DNA from: Candidatus Methanoplasma sp.
Lineage (GTDB): Archaea > Thermoplasmatota > Thermoplasmata > Methanomassiliicoccales > Methanomethylophilaceae
Length of the DNA stretch: 6,415 nt
Assembly (NCBI GenBank): GCA_031283015.1
Contig: JAITCQ010000062.1
Location: forward strand, 1-6,415
Reading direction: 5' to 3'
Translations under genes and position numbers: made by a program
The notes under the pieces: model-generated
Databases searched by the model: none
What the model saw: the letters and a program-made list of their open reading frames with translations, nothing else
What the model was told of the DNA's origin: nothing
In this document: positions 1 through 6,413 of the stretch, piece by piece
How the letters are laid out: every line of letters starts with the position of its first letter
Position numbering within the stretch: the stretch's first letter is position 1

Positions 1-2298
1 AAGATAGTAGATGTAAATGAACTGCGCGTGGATGACATACCCTATGTAGGCGGTAAGGGAGCGAACCTCGGCGAGCTCACATCGGCCGGTTTTCCGGTCC
101 CGGGGGCGTTCGTCCTCACGACCGTCGCCTACGACTGCTTTTTGGAAAAGAGCAAAATAGTAGACAAAATAGAGAAAGAATTGAAGAATATCGACAGGAA
201 CTCGGACCAGAGCCTTGCGGACGCTTCCAAAAGGATACGGGCCCTGTTCGAGACCTGCGGCATACCCGATGATCTAAAAAGGGAGGTCGCTTCCCACTAC
301 AAACTGATCGTCCCCAAGGGCTCGGTAGGTTTCGTCGCGGTCAGGTCCAGCGCGACCGCCGAGGACCTCCCCGACGCAAGCTTCGCGGGCCAGCAGGAGA
401 CATACCTCAACGTCGTGGACGAAGAGGACCTCTTTGACAAGATACGCAAATGCTGGTCCTCCCTTTTCACGGCGAGGGCTATATCGTACAGAGAGAAACA
501 GGGATTCGCCCACGGCGACGTGAAACTTGCCGTCGTCGTGCAGAAGATGGTCAACTCTGACGTATCGGGGATAATGTTCACGGTGGATCCGCACAGCGGG
601 GCGAAGAACATCATCATCGAAGCAGGATACGGCCTCGGAGAGGCCATCGTCGGAGGGGAAGTGACCCCCGACACGTACGTGATCGACAAATCGAAGATGT
701 CCATAACAAAAAGGAGGATCTCCGCCCAGAAATGGAAGTACGTGAGAGGGAAGGACGGCGGATGTCTGAAAGAGGATGTCCTCAACGGCGACGAGAAGAA
801 ACAGAAGCTCGAGGACCCCCGGATACTTGAGATAGCCGAGATGGGCCGCCAGGTGGAGATACACTACCAGAGGCCGATGGACATGGAATGGTGCGTCGAG
901 GACGGTAAGGTGTACCTGGTGCAGGCAAGGCCGATCACCGCCGTCGGGAGTTCCGGAGGGAGCGGGGACAACGAGGCCTCCAGCGAGGATATTGTCCTCA
1001 CTGGGCTGGGCGCGAGTCCGGGATTCGCGACGGGCACCGTCAGGATATACGACGAGTCGATGAGCCTCGACGTCGTGAAGGACGGGGATGTGCTTGTCAC
1101 CAAGATGACCATGCCCGACATGGTCCCCGCAATGAGCAGGTCCGTCGCCATCGTCACCGACGAGGGAGGAATGACCTGCCATGCGGCGATAATCTCACGA
1201 GAACTTGGGACGCCCTGCATCGTCGGGACCGGAAGCGCCACCCACGTTCTGAAGGACGGGGACATAATTACGGTGGACGGAACGACCGGCACCGTATACA
1301 AAGGAGAGATCAAAAAGAAGCAAGAGACAAGCGGCCCGGCCGCAGACGCCGTTTCCGCGGAATTCATACCCATCACGGGGACCAAGGTCATGGTGAATAT
1401 GAGCATGCCCGCGAAAGCGGACGATATCGCAAAGCTTCCCTGCGACGGCGTGGGTCTCATGAGGAGCGAGTTCCTTTTCACCAATTATATAGGGGAGCAC
1501 CCCTGCGCCGTTATTGACGATGGAAGGTCGGAGGAGCTCATCAACAAGCTTGCGGAGGGAATGTCAAAAGTGGCAAGGGCGTTCTACCCCAGGCCGGTTA
1601 TACTCAGGACGTCGGACTTCAAGACCAACGAATACCGCGACATGAAAGGCGGCGTGGACTACGAGCCGAACGAAGAGAACCCCATGATAGGATGGAGGGG
1701 GTGCTCGAGATACATCTCCGACAACTACAGAGAAGCGTTCATGTGCGAGCTCAGGGCGATAAAGAAGGTGCGGGACGAGCTGGGGCTCAAGAACCTCCAT
1801 GTCATGCTGCCGTTCGTCAGGACCATATTCGAAGTGGAGGACATCATCGGCATGATGGTCGGCGTCGGCCTGAGGAGAAGTCTTGATTTCAAGCTCTACT
1901 TCATGGCCGAGGTCCCGGTCAACATATTCATGGCGGAAGAGTTCTGCAAATACTGCGACGCGTTCTCAATAGGTTCCAACGACCTTACTCAGCTCACTCT
2001 CGGATGCGACCGCGACTCCGACATCCTGGGGCGCATGGGCTACTTCGACGAAAGGAACCCGGGAGTTAAGGCCGCCATATCCCAGCTGATCCGTGTCGCG
2101 CACAAGCACGGGAAGCCCGTTGGCATATGCGGACAAGGTCCCTCCGTGTACCCGGAGTTCGCGGAGTTTCTGGTCGAAGAGGGCATAGATTCCATATCCC
2201 TCAACCCTGACACGTTCGCGAAGACGAAGAGGAACATCGCGTCCGCCGAGCAGAGGATACTGCTCAAAGGGCTCAGAGAGCTCAGGGACGAAAAGTGA
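1..2298 (+). CDS. ppsA: Phosphoenolpyruvate synthase (pyruvate, water dikinase), 5'-truncated by window edge
   Basis: This enzyme converts pyruvate, ATP and water to phosphoenolpyruvate, AMP and phosphate, the cytoplasmic entry step of gluconeogenesis. Residues are numbered from the first base of the window. All three domains are visible. The N-terminal ATP-binding domain (about 1-315) has the glycine-rich VGGKGANLGE start, VRSSATAEDLPDASFAGQQ from residue 114, and LVQARPIT at 306-313. The phosphohistidine swivel domain (about 330-420) has GGMTCHAAI, with the phosphate-carrying His at codon 394 (1180-1182). The C-terminal PEP/pyruvate barrel (about 450-765) has GVGLMRSEF from 483, FSIGSNDLTQLTLG and GICGQGPS, whose catalytic Cys is codon 710. 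The frame is open to base 1, and the codons before the GTG at 28 encode a typical lead-in (KIVDVNELR), so the true start probably lies upstream of the window. The visible 765 residues approach the roughly 790 of E. coli PpsA. The catalytic residues are intact. The stop abuts the stop of the convergent neighbour. Confidence 0.96.
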   Translation, partial: KIVDVNELRVDDIPYVGGKGANLGELTSAGFPVPGAFVLTTVAYDCFLEKSKIVDKIEKELKNIDRNSDQSLADASKRIRALFETCGIPDDLKREVASHYKLIVPKGSVGFVAVRSSATAEDLPDASFAGQQETYLNVVDEEDLFDKIRKCWSSLFTARAISYREKQGFAHGDVKLAVVVQKMVNSDVSGIMFTVDPHSGAKNIIIEAGYGLGEAIVGGEVTPDTYVIDKSKMSITKRRISAQKWKYVRGKDGGCLKEDVLNGDEKKQKLEDPRILEIAEMGRQVEIHYQRPMDMEWCVEDGKVYLVQARPITAVGSSGGSGDNEASSEDIVLTGLGASPGFATGTVRIYDESMSLDVVKDGDVLVTKMTMPDMVPAMSRSVAIVTDEGGMTCHAAIISRELGTPCIVGTGSATHVLKDGDIITVDGTTGTVYKGEIKKKQETSGPAADAVSAEFIPITGTKVMVNMSMPAKADDIAKLPCDGVGLMRSEFLFTNYIGEHPCAVIDDGRSEELINKLAEGMSKVARAFYPRPVILRTSDFKTNEYRDMKGGVDYEPNEENPMIGWRGCSRYISDNYREAFMCELRAIKKVRDELGLKNLHVMLPFVRTIFEVEDIIGMMVGVGLRRSLDFKLYFMAEVPVNIFMAEEFCKYCDAFSIGSNDLTQLTLGCDRDSDILGRMGYFDERNPGVKAAISQLIRVAHKHGKPVGICGQGPSVYPEFAEFLVEEGIDSISLNPDTFAKTKRNIASAEQRILLKGLRELRDEK

Positions 2299-3153
2299 TC
2301 AGTGGTTCGGATTCTGAGCCTTTGCGTCCTCGATAAGCCTCTCGTTCAGGCCGTTCGCCTGCTCCTGTGGAAGCAGCATGGTCGTTACTTCCATGAACGG
2401 GTGCCTGGCGCCCTCTATTATCTTTACGTCGTCGAGGGTCCGGAGGCCCCACTTCTCAGCCGTCTTCTCCAGGCCGAGCCTTATGTTCATATCATTAGGT
2501 TCCAGCACTATCGCGTTGAACGTTTCCAGCCCCATTTTCCTGGCGGCCATTATCCTGTGGTGGCCATCCACCACAAGATATCCGTTCCTTCTTTTTATCA
2601 CAATGAGGGGTTCGTTCAATCCCCTCTTTATCTCATACTGACGGCCGATCAGCTCGTCCATATGGACCTCCTTCTGGGTGGGTATGAGGTCTTTGATCGG
2701 AACTTCCTGATTCGATATCTTGAGCCTTATGCCGTTCTGCTGTTCCAGAAGGTTCTTCACCGACATCACTTTGGCGGGCCTTGATTTCTCTATCTGAGAC
2801 CTCACGATGTCTATGTTGGATATGATCCCAACAATCTTCTTCTCCTCGTTGACGACCGGCAGATTCCTCAGCCCGTACCTGAAAAGCACACGCGTGGCGT
2901 CGTCGATGGACATCGAAGGTATGGCGCACAGGGTCCCGCGGCTCATAACTTCCCTTATCTTCGCGTCCGGCCTGTCGATGAACCTCAGCAGTTCCTTCGC
3001 CGTGACGTATCCGAGTAGATAATCGTTCTCCACTATCGGAAACCCATGGAAGCTCGATTTTATTATCTTCTCCCTGACCTGCCTGACGGTCATATCCGGG
3101 GATACTGTCTGGACATTCCTTATCATGTAGTCTGCGACTGTCGGGCTCGGCAT
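2299..3153 (-). CDS. CBS-pair protein with C-terminal ParB/Srx-like domain
   Basis: This is a 284-residue soluble protein. Two CBS motifs come first: CBS1 at about 10-60 (VQTVSPDMTVRQV, HGFPIVENDYLLGYVT) and CBS2 at about 67-122 (MSIDDATRVL, LRNLPVVNEEKKIVGIIS). CBS pairs commonly bind adenine nucleotides and act as energy sensors. A ParB/sulfiredoxin-fold domain follows at about 150-220, with EVPIKDLIPTQKEV, EPLIVIKRRNGYLVVDGHHR and IMAARKMG. Residues 221-284 are charged and match no fold I recognise. A CBS pair joined to ParB is a known archaeal arrangement. The domain has DGHHR (196-200) where chromosomal ParB has its GERR CTP-binding motif, and no helix-turn-helix domain is evident, so a classical partition role is doubtful. 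A metabolic ParB-fold enzyme such as a free serine kinase, or a nucleotide-responsive regulator, is possible. The ATG at 3151-3153 begins a natural N-terminus; its ribosome-binding site is weak (AGGGT at 3163-3167, minus strand). It is divergent from the transporter genes and convergent with ppsA. Confidence 0.9.
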   Translation of the reverse strand: MPSPTVADYMIRNVQTVSPDMTVRQVREKIIKSSFHGFPIVENDYLLGYVTAKELLRFIDRPDAKIREVMSRGTLCAIPSMSIDDATRVLFRYGLRNLPVVNEEKKIVGIISNIDIVRSQIEKSRPAKVMSVKNLLEQQNGIRLKISNQEVPIKDLIPTQKEVHMDELIGRQYEIKRGLNEPLIVIKRRNGYLVVDGHHRIMAARKMGLETFNAIVLEPNDMNIRLGLEKTAEKWGLRTLDDVKIIEGARHPFMEVTTMLLPQEQANGLNERLIEDAKAQNPNH

Positions 3154-3199
3154 CTTATCGATACCCTATAGATGCAGGAGACAGAAAAACTCTTTGTAG

Positions 3200-3225
3200 G
3201 CCGGGCGCCGGCGGAACGGTCCGTT
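3200..3225. repeat. Two adjacent short GC-rich palindromes in the CBS-ParB leader
   Basis: GCCGG-GCG-CCGGC at 3200-3212 and AACGG-T-CCGTT at 3215-3225 are perfect 5-bp-arm inverted repeats two bases apart. They lie between the candidate TATA element and the start codon of the minus-strand gene. They could form small hairpins in its leader, or the second could be a protein-binding site at the transcription start. Arms this short can arise by chance in GC-rich sequence. Confidence 0.3.
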
Positions 3226-3240
3226 AATACGAATGAAAGA

Positions 3241-3257
3241 AAAAATATAATTAAATA
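3241..3257 (-). promoter_or_regulatory. Candidate TATA element for the CBS-ParB gene
   Basis: Read on the minus strand, this AT-rich block gives a TTTAATTATAT-like core similar to archaeal TATA boxes. A start about 25 bases downstream would fall near 3220-3228 and leave a leader of about 70 nucleotides before the ATG at 3153. The same AT-rich block serves as the candidate element for the opposite gene, so the two promoters may share or overlap TBP sites. The call rests on composition and position only. Confidence 0.35.
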
Positions 3258-3259
3258 TG
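3251..3259 (+). promoter_or_regulatory. Candidate TATA box for the ABC importer operon
   Basis: TTAAATATG resembles the archaeal TATA consensus and follows a purine-rich stretch (GAAAGAAAAAA, 3235-3245) that could serve as a BRE. A start about 26 bases downstream would lie near 3281, giving a leader of about 33 nucleotides. An alternative TATA core (AAATATAAT) lies a few bases upstream at 3243-3251. Confidence 0.5.
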
Positions 3260-3280
3260 AAATACGCATATGACGGTATC

Positions 3281-3298
3281 ACGAATAGTTAAATTCGT
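3281..3298. promoter_or_regulatory. Inverted repeat, possible operator at the transporter promoter
   Basis: ACGAAT-AGTTAA-ATTCGT is a perfect inverted repeat with 6-bp arms and a 6-bp spacer. It starts about where transcription of the importer operon would begin if 3251-3259 is the TATA box. That is a usual place for an archaeal repressor to block RNA polymerase. A further direct copy of ACGAAT lies at 3229-3234, on the other side of the AT-rich core. The regulator is unknown. A metal- or cofactor-responsive repressor would suit an importer, but this is inference. Confidence 0.35.
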
Positions 3299-3302
3299 AA
3301 CA

Positions 3303-3308
3303 AGGGGA
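3303..3308 (+). promoter_or_regulatory. Ribosome-binding site of the substrate-binding protein
   Basis: AGGGGA ends five bases before the ATG at 3314. It is a recognisable but imperfect Shine-Dalgarno sequence and supports that start, which also directly begins a signal peptide. Confidence 0.55.
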
Positions 3309-3313
3309 ATAAT

Positions 3314-4405
3314 ATGAATGTCAAAAAAGTTCCGGCGGTCTCGATGGTCATACTGTTAGCCGGACTGTGGTTCGCCGCTTTCGGCGGCGTCTCCGAGGGA
3401 GCAGAGCCTGTGAAGATCACCGATGGCACCGGACGGGTGTTCGAATACACTCAGCCGACCGAACGTATCGTGACCATGGGCTACGCTTCGACACTTACCG
3501 TCGCGATGCTGGGGGAGATCGACAAGATAATCGCTGTGGACACCTACTCCACATACGACTACACACACGACGAACGTCTGAAGGACCTTGACGCCGCGAA
3601 CATGGGAAGCATTTACACCGCTTCGAACAACGACAAGATCATGACGCAGTTCCTCCAATGGGTCGAGGGAGGCAAGATGAGCCTTGACGATACCATCGTA
3701 TTGACGACATACTCGAACGCGAACCTGCTGCGGGACCAGCTTAACGACGCTGGCTTCAATTATGTTCTTGTCTACCTTTCAGTAACAAGCTATGGGGGGG
3801 TCGTGGACTTTGTGAGAAGCATGTCGATCATCGTCACCGGAGAAGTGTCCTCGATCGTGGACGATATGGAGCTCGTCAAGACGACCATCGACGAGAGGTT
3901 GATAGGGGTCACGAACAAAGCGAAGGGGATGGGCGTGTGGTACAGCACGTCCTTAGGGCTGCAGGTCAACAACACAGGTTCGATCTCGGTCTCTCTGATA
4001 GATTCGGCGGGGGGGCTAAACGTAGCCTATAATCCGTCGGTCAGCGCGGCGAGGTACGGCGACTCCAGCACCATAATTCAGATGGTGGACAGGAACCCCG
4101 ACGTAGTGATATTCCTCTCTGACACATATACTCTCAGCCACTCTGTGAGCGACTTCAGGAACACACTCCTAGGCGGCAAGGATGTGTCTGTCGTTATAGT
4201 GGATTCGGCTTGGAACAATTATTGCCCTGATGCGGCGGAGGGCCTGTGGGCGTTCGCATGCGCTTTGTATCCGGATCTGTTCGAGGGTCCCGCTCCCCGC
4301 ACGGACGAGTCCTCAGAACCAGAAGTGCTGCCATACGCTGCCGTCGGATTCGTTGCGGTGGTCTTCACGGCAGGAATGGCATATTTCTTTTTGCGGAGAC
4401 CGTAA
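3314..4405 (+). CDS. ABC importer substrate-binding protein (BtuF/FecB class), C-terminally membrane-anchored
   Basis: This is the extracytoplasmic ligand-binding component of a type II ABC importer, 363 residues. It has a signal peptide (KK at 4-5, hydrophobic 7-23, probable cleavage after SEGA near 30). The class III binding-protein fold follows, opening with KITDGTGRVFEY and TERIVTMGYAST (about 34-60), the usual first strand and loop of periplasmic-binding family PF01497. Further segments fit the second lobe: DSAGGLNVAYN (230-240), where related proteins have a glycine-asparagine lobe segment, and RNPDVVIFLSD (260-270). A hydrophobic helix at about 339-360 ends in RRP, which suggests a C-terminal anchor facing outward. 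No lipobox cysteine follows the signal peptide; the only cysteines are residues 304 and 316. It is followed after 52 bases by the permease gene and is probably first in the operon. Ligand specificity cannot be told from the sequence; corrinoid, siderophore, haem and oxyanion proteins all share this fold. Confidence 0.88.
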   Translation: MNVKKVPAVSMVILLAGLWFAAFGGVSEGAEPVKITDGTGRVFEYTQPTERIVTMGYASTLTVAMLGEIDKIIAVDTYSTYDYTHDERLKDLDAANMGSIYTASNNDKIMTQFLQWVEGGKMSLDDTIVLTTYSNANLLRDQLNDAGFNYVLVYLSVTSYGGVVDFVRSMSIIVTGEVSSIVDDMELVKTTIDERLIGVTNKAKGMGVWYSTSLGLQVNNTGSISVSLIDSAGGLNVAYNPSVSAARYGDSSTIIQMVDRNPDVVIFLSDTYTLSHSVSDFRNTLLGGKDVSVVIVDSAWNNYCPDAAEGLWAFACALYPDLFEGPAPRTDESSEPEVLPYAAVGFVAVVFTAGMAYFFLRRP

Positions 4406-4457
4406 ATCAATTAAACAGGCGGTGCGTTCCCGACAATCTCACATCAAGTGCAAAACG

Positions 4458-5489
4458 ATGATACCTAATAACAGAAACAAAATGAAAAGACGGTTGCTGC
4501 TGACCATAGCCGTGCTCGCGGCGATAATGTTCCTATCGATCCTGCTGGACCTCTCCTGGGCCGCGACCCCCCTGTCGCTAGGAGAGGTATGGGATGCACT
4601 CATGGGCAACGGCAGCTGGGCGAACGACCGCATCGTTAACACCTTGAATGCGCCCAGAGTGGTCGCCGGAATATACGTGGGCGCAGCCCTGGGCGTCACC
4701 GGCGGCGTGATGCAGGCAATTTTCAGGAACCCTCTGGCATCCCCCTATCTCCTAGGATTATCTTCCGGAGCTTCGCTTGGGGCGGCGGTGGCGATATTAT
4801 TCACCATACCCTTCATACCCCTGGCGATAGTGCAGCCCGCACTGGCATTCATATTCTGCTTGGGTACGATGCTCCTCGTGTACATGCTATCGAGGGCGGG
4901 AGGCAACGTAAGGACGGAGACCCTGATCCTGGCGGGCGTTGCGATATCCTCCCTCGTCTCGGCGGCGGTGTCCTTCCTTACGTACATCGCACCGAGCGAT
5001 AAGATGGGGGACATCGTCTTCTGGTCCATGGGGAGCCTTTCCAAGGTCACATGGGCGGAGATGGCCTTCGCCATACCTGTAATAGCCGCCGGGATCATCC
5101 TTATGCTGTCCCAATCAAAGAACCTGAACGCGATCATGCTGGGCGACCATCACGCGATGGACCTCGGGGTGGACGTCAGGAAGGTCCGGCTTTTCCTCAT
5201 CATCGTGTCGTCCCTTGTGGTAGCGGCGGCGGTAGCGTTCGTGGGGGCGATAGGATTCATCGGGTTGGTCATACCGCACATCTTCAGGATGCTTTTGGGA
5301 CCGGATAACCGCATGATCCTGCCGCTGAGCGCGTTCGGCGGCGGCGCTTTCATTCTGCTGTGCGACTACGTCGCCCACACGGCCGCTCCCCTCTACGGAG
5401 TGATGCCCATCGGGGTCGTCACGGCGTTCGTCGGCGCTCCGTTCTTCATATATCTTCTGTCCAGGAAAAGAAGCGAGGTGGGATGGTGA
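4458..5489 (+). CDS. ABC importer permease, FecCD/BtuC family
   Basis: This is the transmembrane channel subunit of the importer. The 343 residues are close to the roughly 330 usual for the family, which forms a homodimer of about ten helices per chain. Family hallmarks are clear: a first helix at about 12-30, LNAPRVVAGIYVGAALGVTGGVMQ with QAIFRNPLASPYLLG (about 63-100), the cytoplasmic coupling-helix region LGDHHAMDLGVDV (228-240) that contacts the ATPase, AFVGAIGFIGLVIPHIFRMLLGPDNR (260-285), and GVMPIGVVTAFVGAPFFIYLL near the C-terminus. The frame is open upstream into the previous gene, so the start is uncertain. The ATG at 4458 gives a short polar, basic lead before helix 1. The ATG at 4482 (MKRRLLL) is also credible. 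Neither has a strong ribosome-binding site. No clear promoter or terminator is seen in the 52 bases after the binding-protein gene, so cotranscription is likely. The stop overlaps the start of the ATPase gene. Confidence 0.93.
   Translation: MIPNNRNKMKRRLLLTIAVLAAIMFLSILLDLSWAATPLSLGEVWDALMGNGSWANDRIVNTLNAPRVVAGIYVGAALGVTGGVMQAIFRNPLASPYLLGLSSGASLGAAVAILFTIPFIPLAIVQPALAFIFCLGTMLLVYMLSRAGGNVRTETLILAGVAISSLVSAAVSFLTYIAPSDKMGDIVFWSMGSLSKVTWAEMAFAIPVIAAGIILMLSQSKNLNAIMLGDHHAMDLGVDVRKVRLFLIIVSSLVVAAAVAFVGAIGFIGLVIPHIFRMLLGPDNRMILPLSAFGGGAFILLCDYVAHTAAPLYGVMPIGVVTAFVGAPFFIYLLSRKRSEVGW
5475..5480 (+). promoter_or_regulatory. Ribosome-binding site within the permease 3' end, serving the ATPase gene
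   Basis: GAGGTG is the best Shine-Dalgarno match in the window and is embedded in the last codons of the permease gene. It lies two bases before the ATG at 5483 and five bases before the in-frame GTG at 5486. The spacing favours the GTG, which forms a GTGA overlap with the permease stop. Either choice implies translational coupling. Confidence 0.6.
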
Positions 5490-6274
5490 GCCTCCTCGAC
5501 GTCGACTCTTTATCTTACCAATACGAAAAAAAGACCGTCCTGGATAAGATAACACTGGGGATCAAAGGGGGAGAGATAATCGGCATACTCGGACCGAACG
5601 GCTGCGGAAAGACCACCCTCCTTAAGAATCTCAACAAAAACCTGAAACCTCACGGCGGATGCGTCCTGATCGAAGGAGAAGATATCGGCGGCATCTCAAA
5701 GAGGGAGATCGCCCAGAGTACAGCTGTAGTCCCTCAATCGAATGAGCTCAGGTTCGCTTTTACGGTAAGAGAGATAGTGACCATGGGGAGGATGCCGTTC
5801 CAGGAATCCTTCAGGGGAGAGACGGCGAAGGATCTGGAGATAATCGGCAGGGCGATGGAGCAGACCGGCCTGACCGAGTTCGCGGACAGGCTCATAAGCA
5901 CCCTGAGCGGGGGGGAAAGGCAGCGCGCGATAATAGCCAGGGCAATAACCCAGACGCCGAAGATAATACTCATGGACGAACCTACGCTGCATTTGGACAT
6001 AAATATGCAGTTCGAGATCCTCGACCTGATCCAAAAACTTTCGAGGGAGAACGGCCTGGCCGTAGTGATAGTCTCTCACGACCTCCCGATGGTGACAAGA
6101 TACTGCGACCGCATCGTGCTCATCCACGACCACAGGATCTTTGCGATGGGGGCCCCGGAAGAGACCCTGACAAAGGAGAACATGAGGACCGTTTTCAACG
6201 TCGATGCCGAGCTGGAAAATGATCCCCGCAGCGGGAGAAGCACGGTGCGCCTTTTCGGCTCATGCAAAGAATGA
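5483..6274 (+). CDS. ABC importer ATP-binding protein, FecE/BtuD family
   Basis: This is the cytoplasmic ATPase that powers the importer, acting as a dimer on the permease coupling helices. The 263 residues match the usual length of about 255-275. All motifs are intact: Walker A GPNGCGKTT (37-45), Q-loop Gln85 in VVPQ, signature LSGGE (141-145), Walker B IILMDE (161-166), D-loop HLD (170-172) and switch His199 in IVSHD. The stretch FTVREIVTMGRMP (93-105) is the helical-subdomain wording typical of iron-chelate and corrinoid importers. After the core come about 40 residues ending in CKE that look like the ordinary tail of this subfamily. The start overlaps the permease stop by seven bases (ATG 5483) or four (GTG 5486); the alternatives differ by one residue. 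The frame is open further upstream, but that extension lies over the permease gene and has no homology-like features. The gene is last of the three, and no partner gene follows before the tRNA. Confidence 0.95.
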   Translation: MVSLLDVDSLSYQYEKKTVLDKITLGIKGGEIIGILGPNGCGKTTLLKNLNKNLKPHGGCVLIEGEDIGGISKREIAQSTAVVPQSNELRFAFTVREIVTMGRMPFQESFRGETAKDLEIIGRAMEQTGLTEFADRLISTLSGGERQRAIIARAITQTPKIILMDEPTLHLDINMQFEILDLIQKLSRENGLAVVIVSHDLPMVTRYCDRIVLIHDHRIFAMGAPEETLTKENMRTVFNVDAELENDPRSGRSTVRLFGSCKE

Positions 6275-6308
6275 GGGTCTGGCATCTTTTCCCGCGGTGA
6301 AAGAACCA

Positions 6309-6318
6309 TTAAATATTA
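6309..6318 (+). promoter_or_regulatory. TATA box of the tRNA-Asp gene
   Basis: TTAAATATTA is centred about 27 bases before the first base of the tRNA, the expected archaeal distance. The bases just upstream (GAAAGAACCA) are purine-rich and could serve as the BRE. The tRNA therefore seems to have its own promoter, separate from the transporter operon. Confidence 0.65.
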
Positions 6319-6340
6319 TCTCTTATTATCAGGGCATACT

Positions 6341-6413
6341 GCCCTGGTAGTGTAGTGGCCTATCATGAAGCCCTGTCGAGGCTTCGACTCGGATTCGAAT
6401 TCCGGCCAGGGCG
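6341..6413 (+). tRNA. tRNA-Asp (anticodon GTC)
   Basis: The 73-nucleotide cloverleaf folds by eye. The acceptor stem is GCCCTGG/CCAGGGC with seven pairs. A three-pair D stem (GTG/CAT, one G-U) encloses a loop with the GG pair. The anticodon stem is AAGCC/GGCTT with five pairs around CTGTCGA, placing anticodon GTC at 6375-6377. The variable loop has four bases. The T stem TCGGA/TCCGG has one U-G pair around TTCGAAT. The discriminator base is G at 6413, as expected for aspartate. The bases after it are CT, so CCA is not encoded and must be added by the CCA-adding enzyme. No intron interrupts the anticodon loop. Confidence 0.95.

Noticed and set aside
274..1182. Long open frame on the minus strand across the PEP synthase gene (302 residues)
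   Set aside because: It lies entirely antisense to a gene with full catalytic motifs. Its translation is rich in His, Arg, Pro and Val with no domain-like pattern, typical of a frame kept open by GC-rich codon bias.
2302..2784. Plus-strand open frame of 160 residues opposite the CBS-ParB gene
   Set aside because: It is antisense to a clearly structured protein, has no recognisable motif and starts directly at the convergent junction without a ribosome-binding site.
4328..4402. Archaeosortase-type C-terminal sorting signal on the binding protein
   Set aside because: There is a hydrophobic helix followed by arginines, but no PGF, PEF or similar conserved tripeptide before it. An ordinary stop-transfer anchor explains it.
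4230..4457. N-terminal extension of the permease frame into the binding-protein gene
   Set aside because: The extra 76 residues are Arg/Ser/Cys-rich, unlike any FecCD N-terminus, and overlap the real 3' end of the preceding gene in another frame.
5360..5482. N-terminal extension of the ATPase frame into the permease gene
   Set aside because: The extension is highly basic with no resemblance to ABC ATPases, while a strong ribosome-binding site and a normal domain start occur at 5475-5488.
6285..6297. Possible transcription terminator after the ATPase gene
   Set aside because: There are only four consecutive T residues (6287-6290) and no convincing hairpin before them, which is too weak to call.
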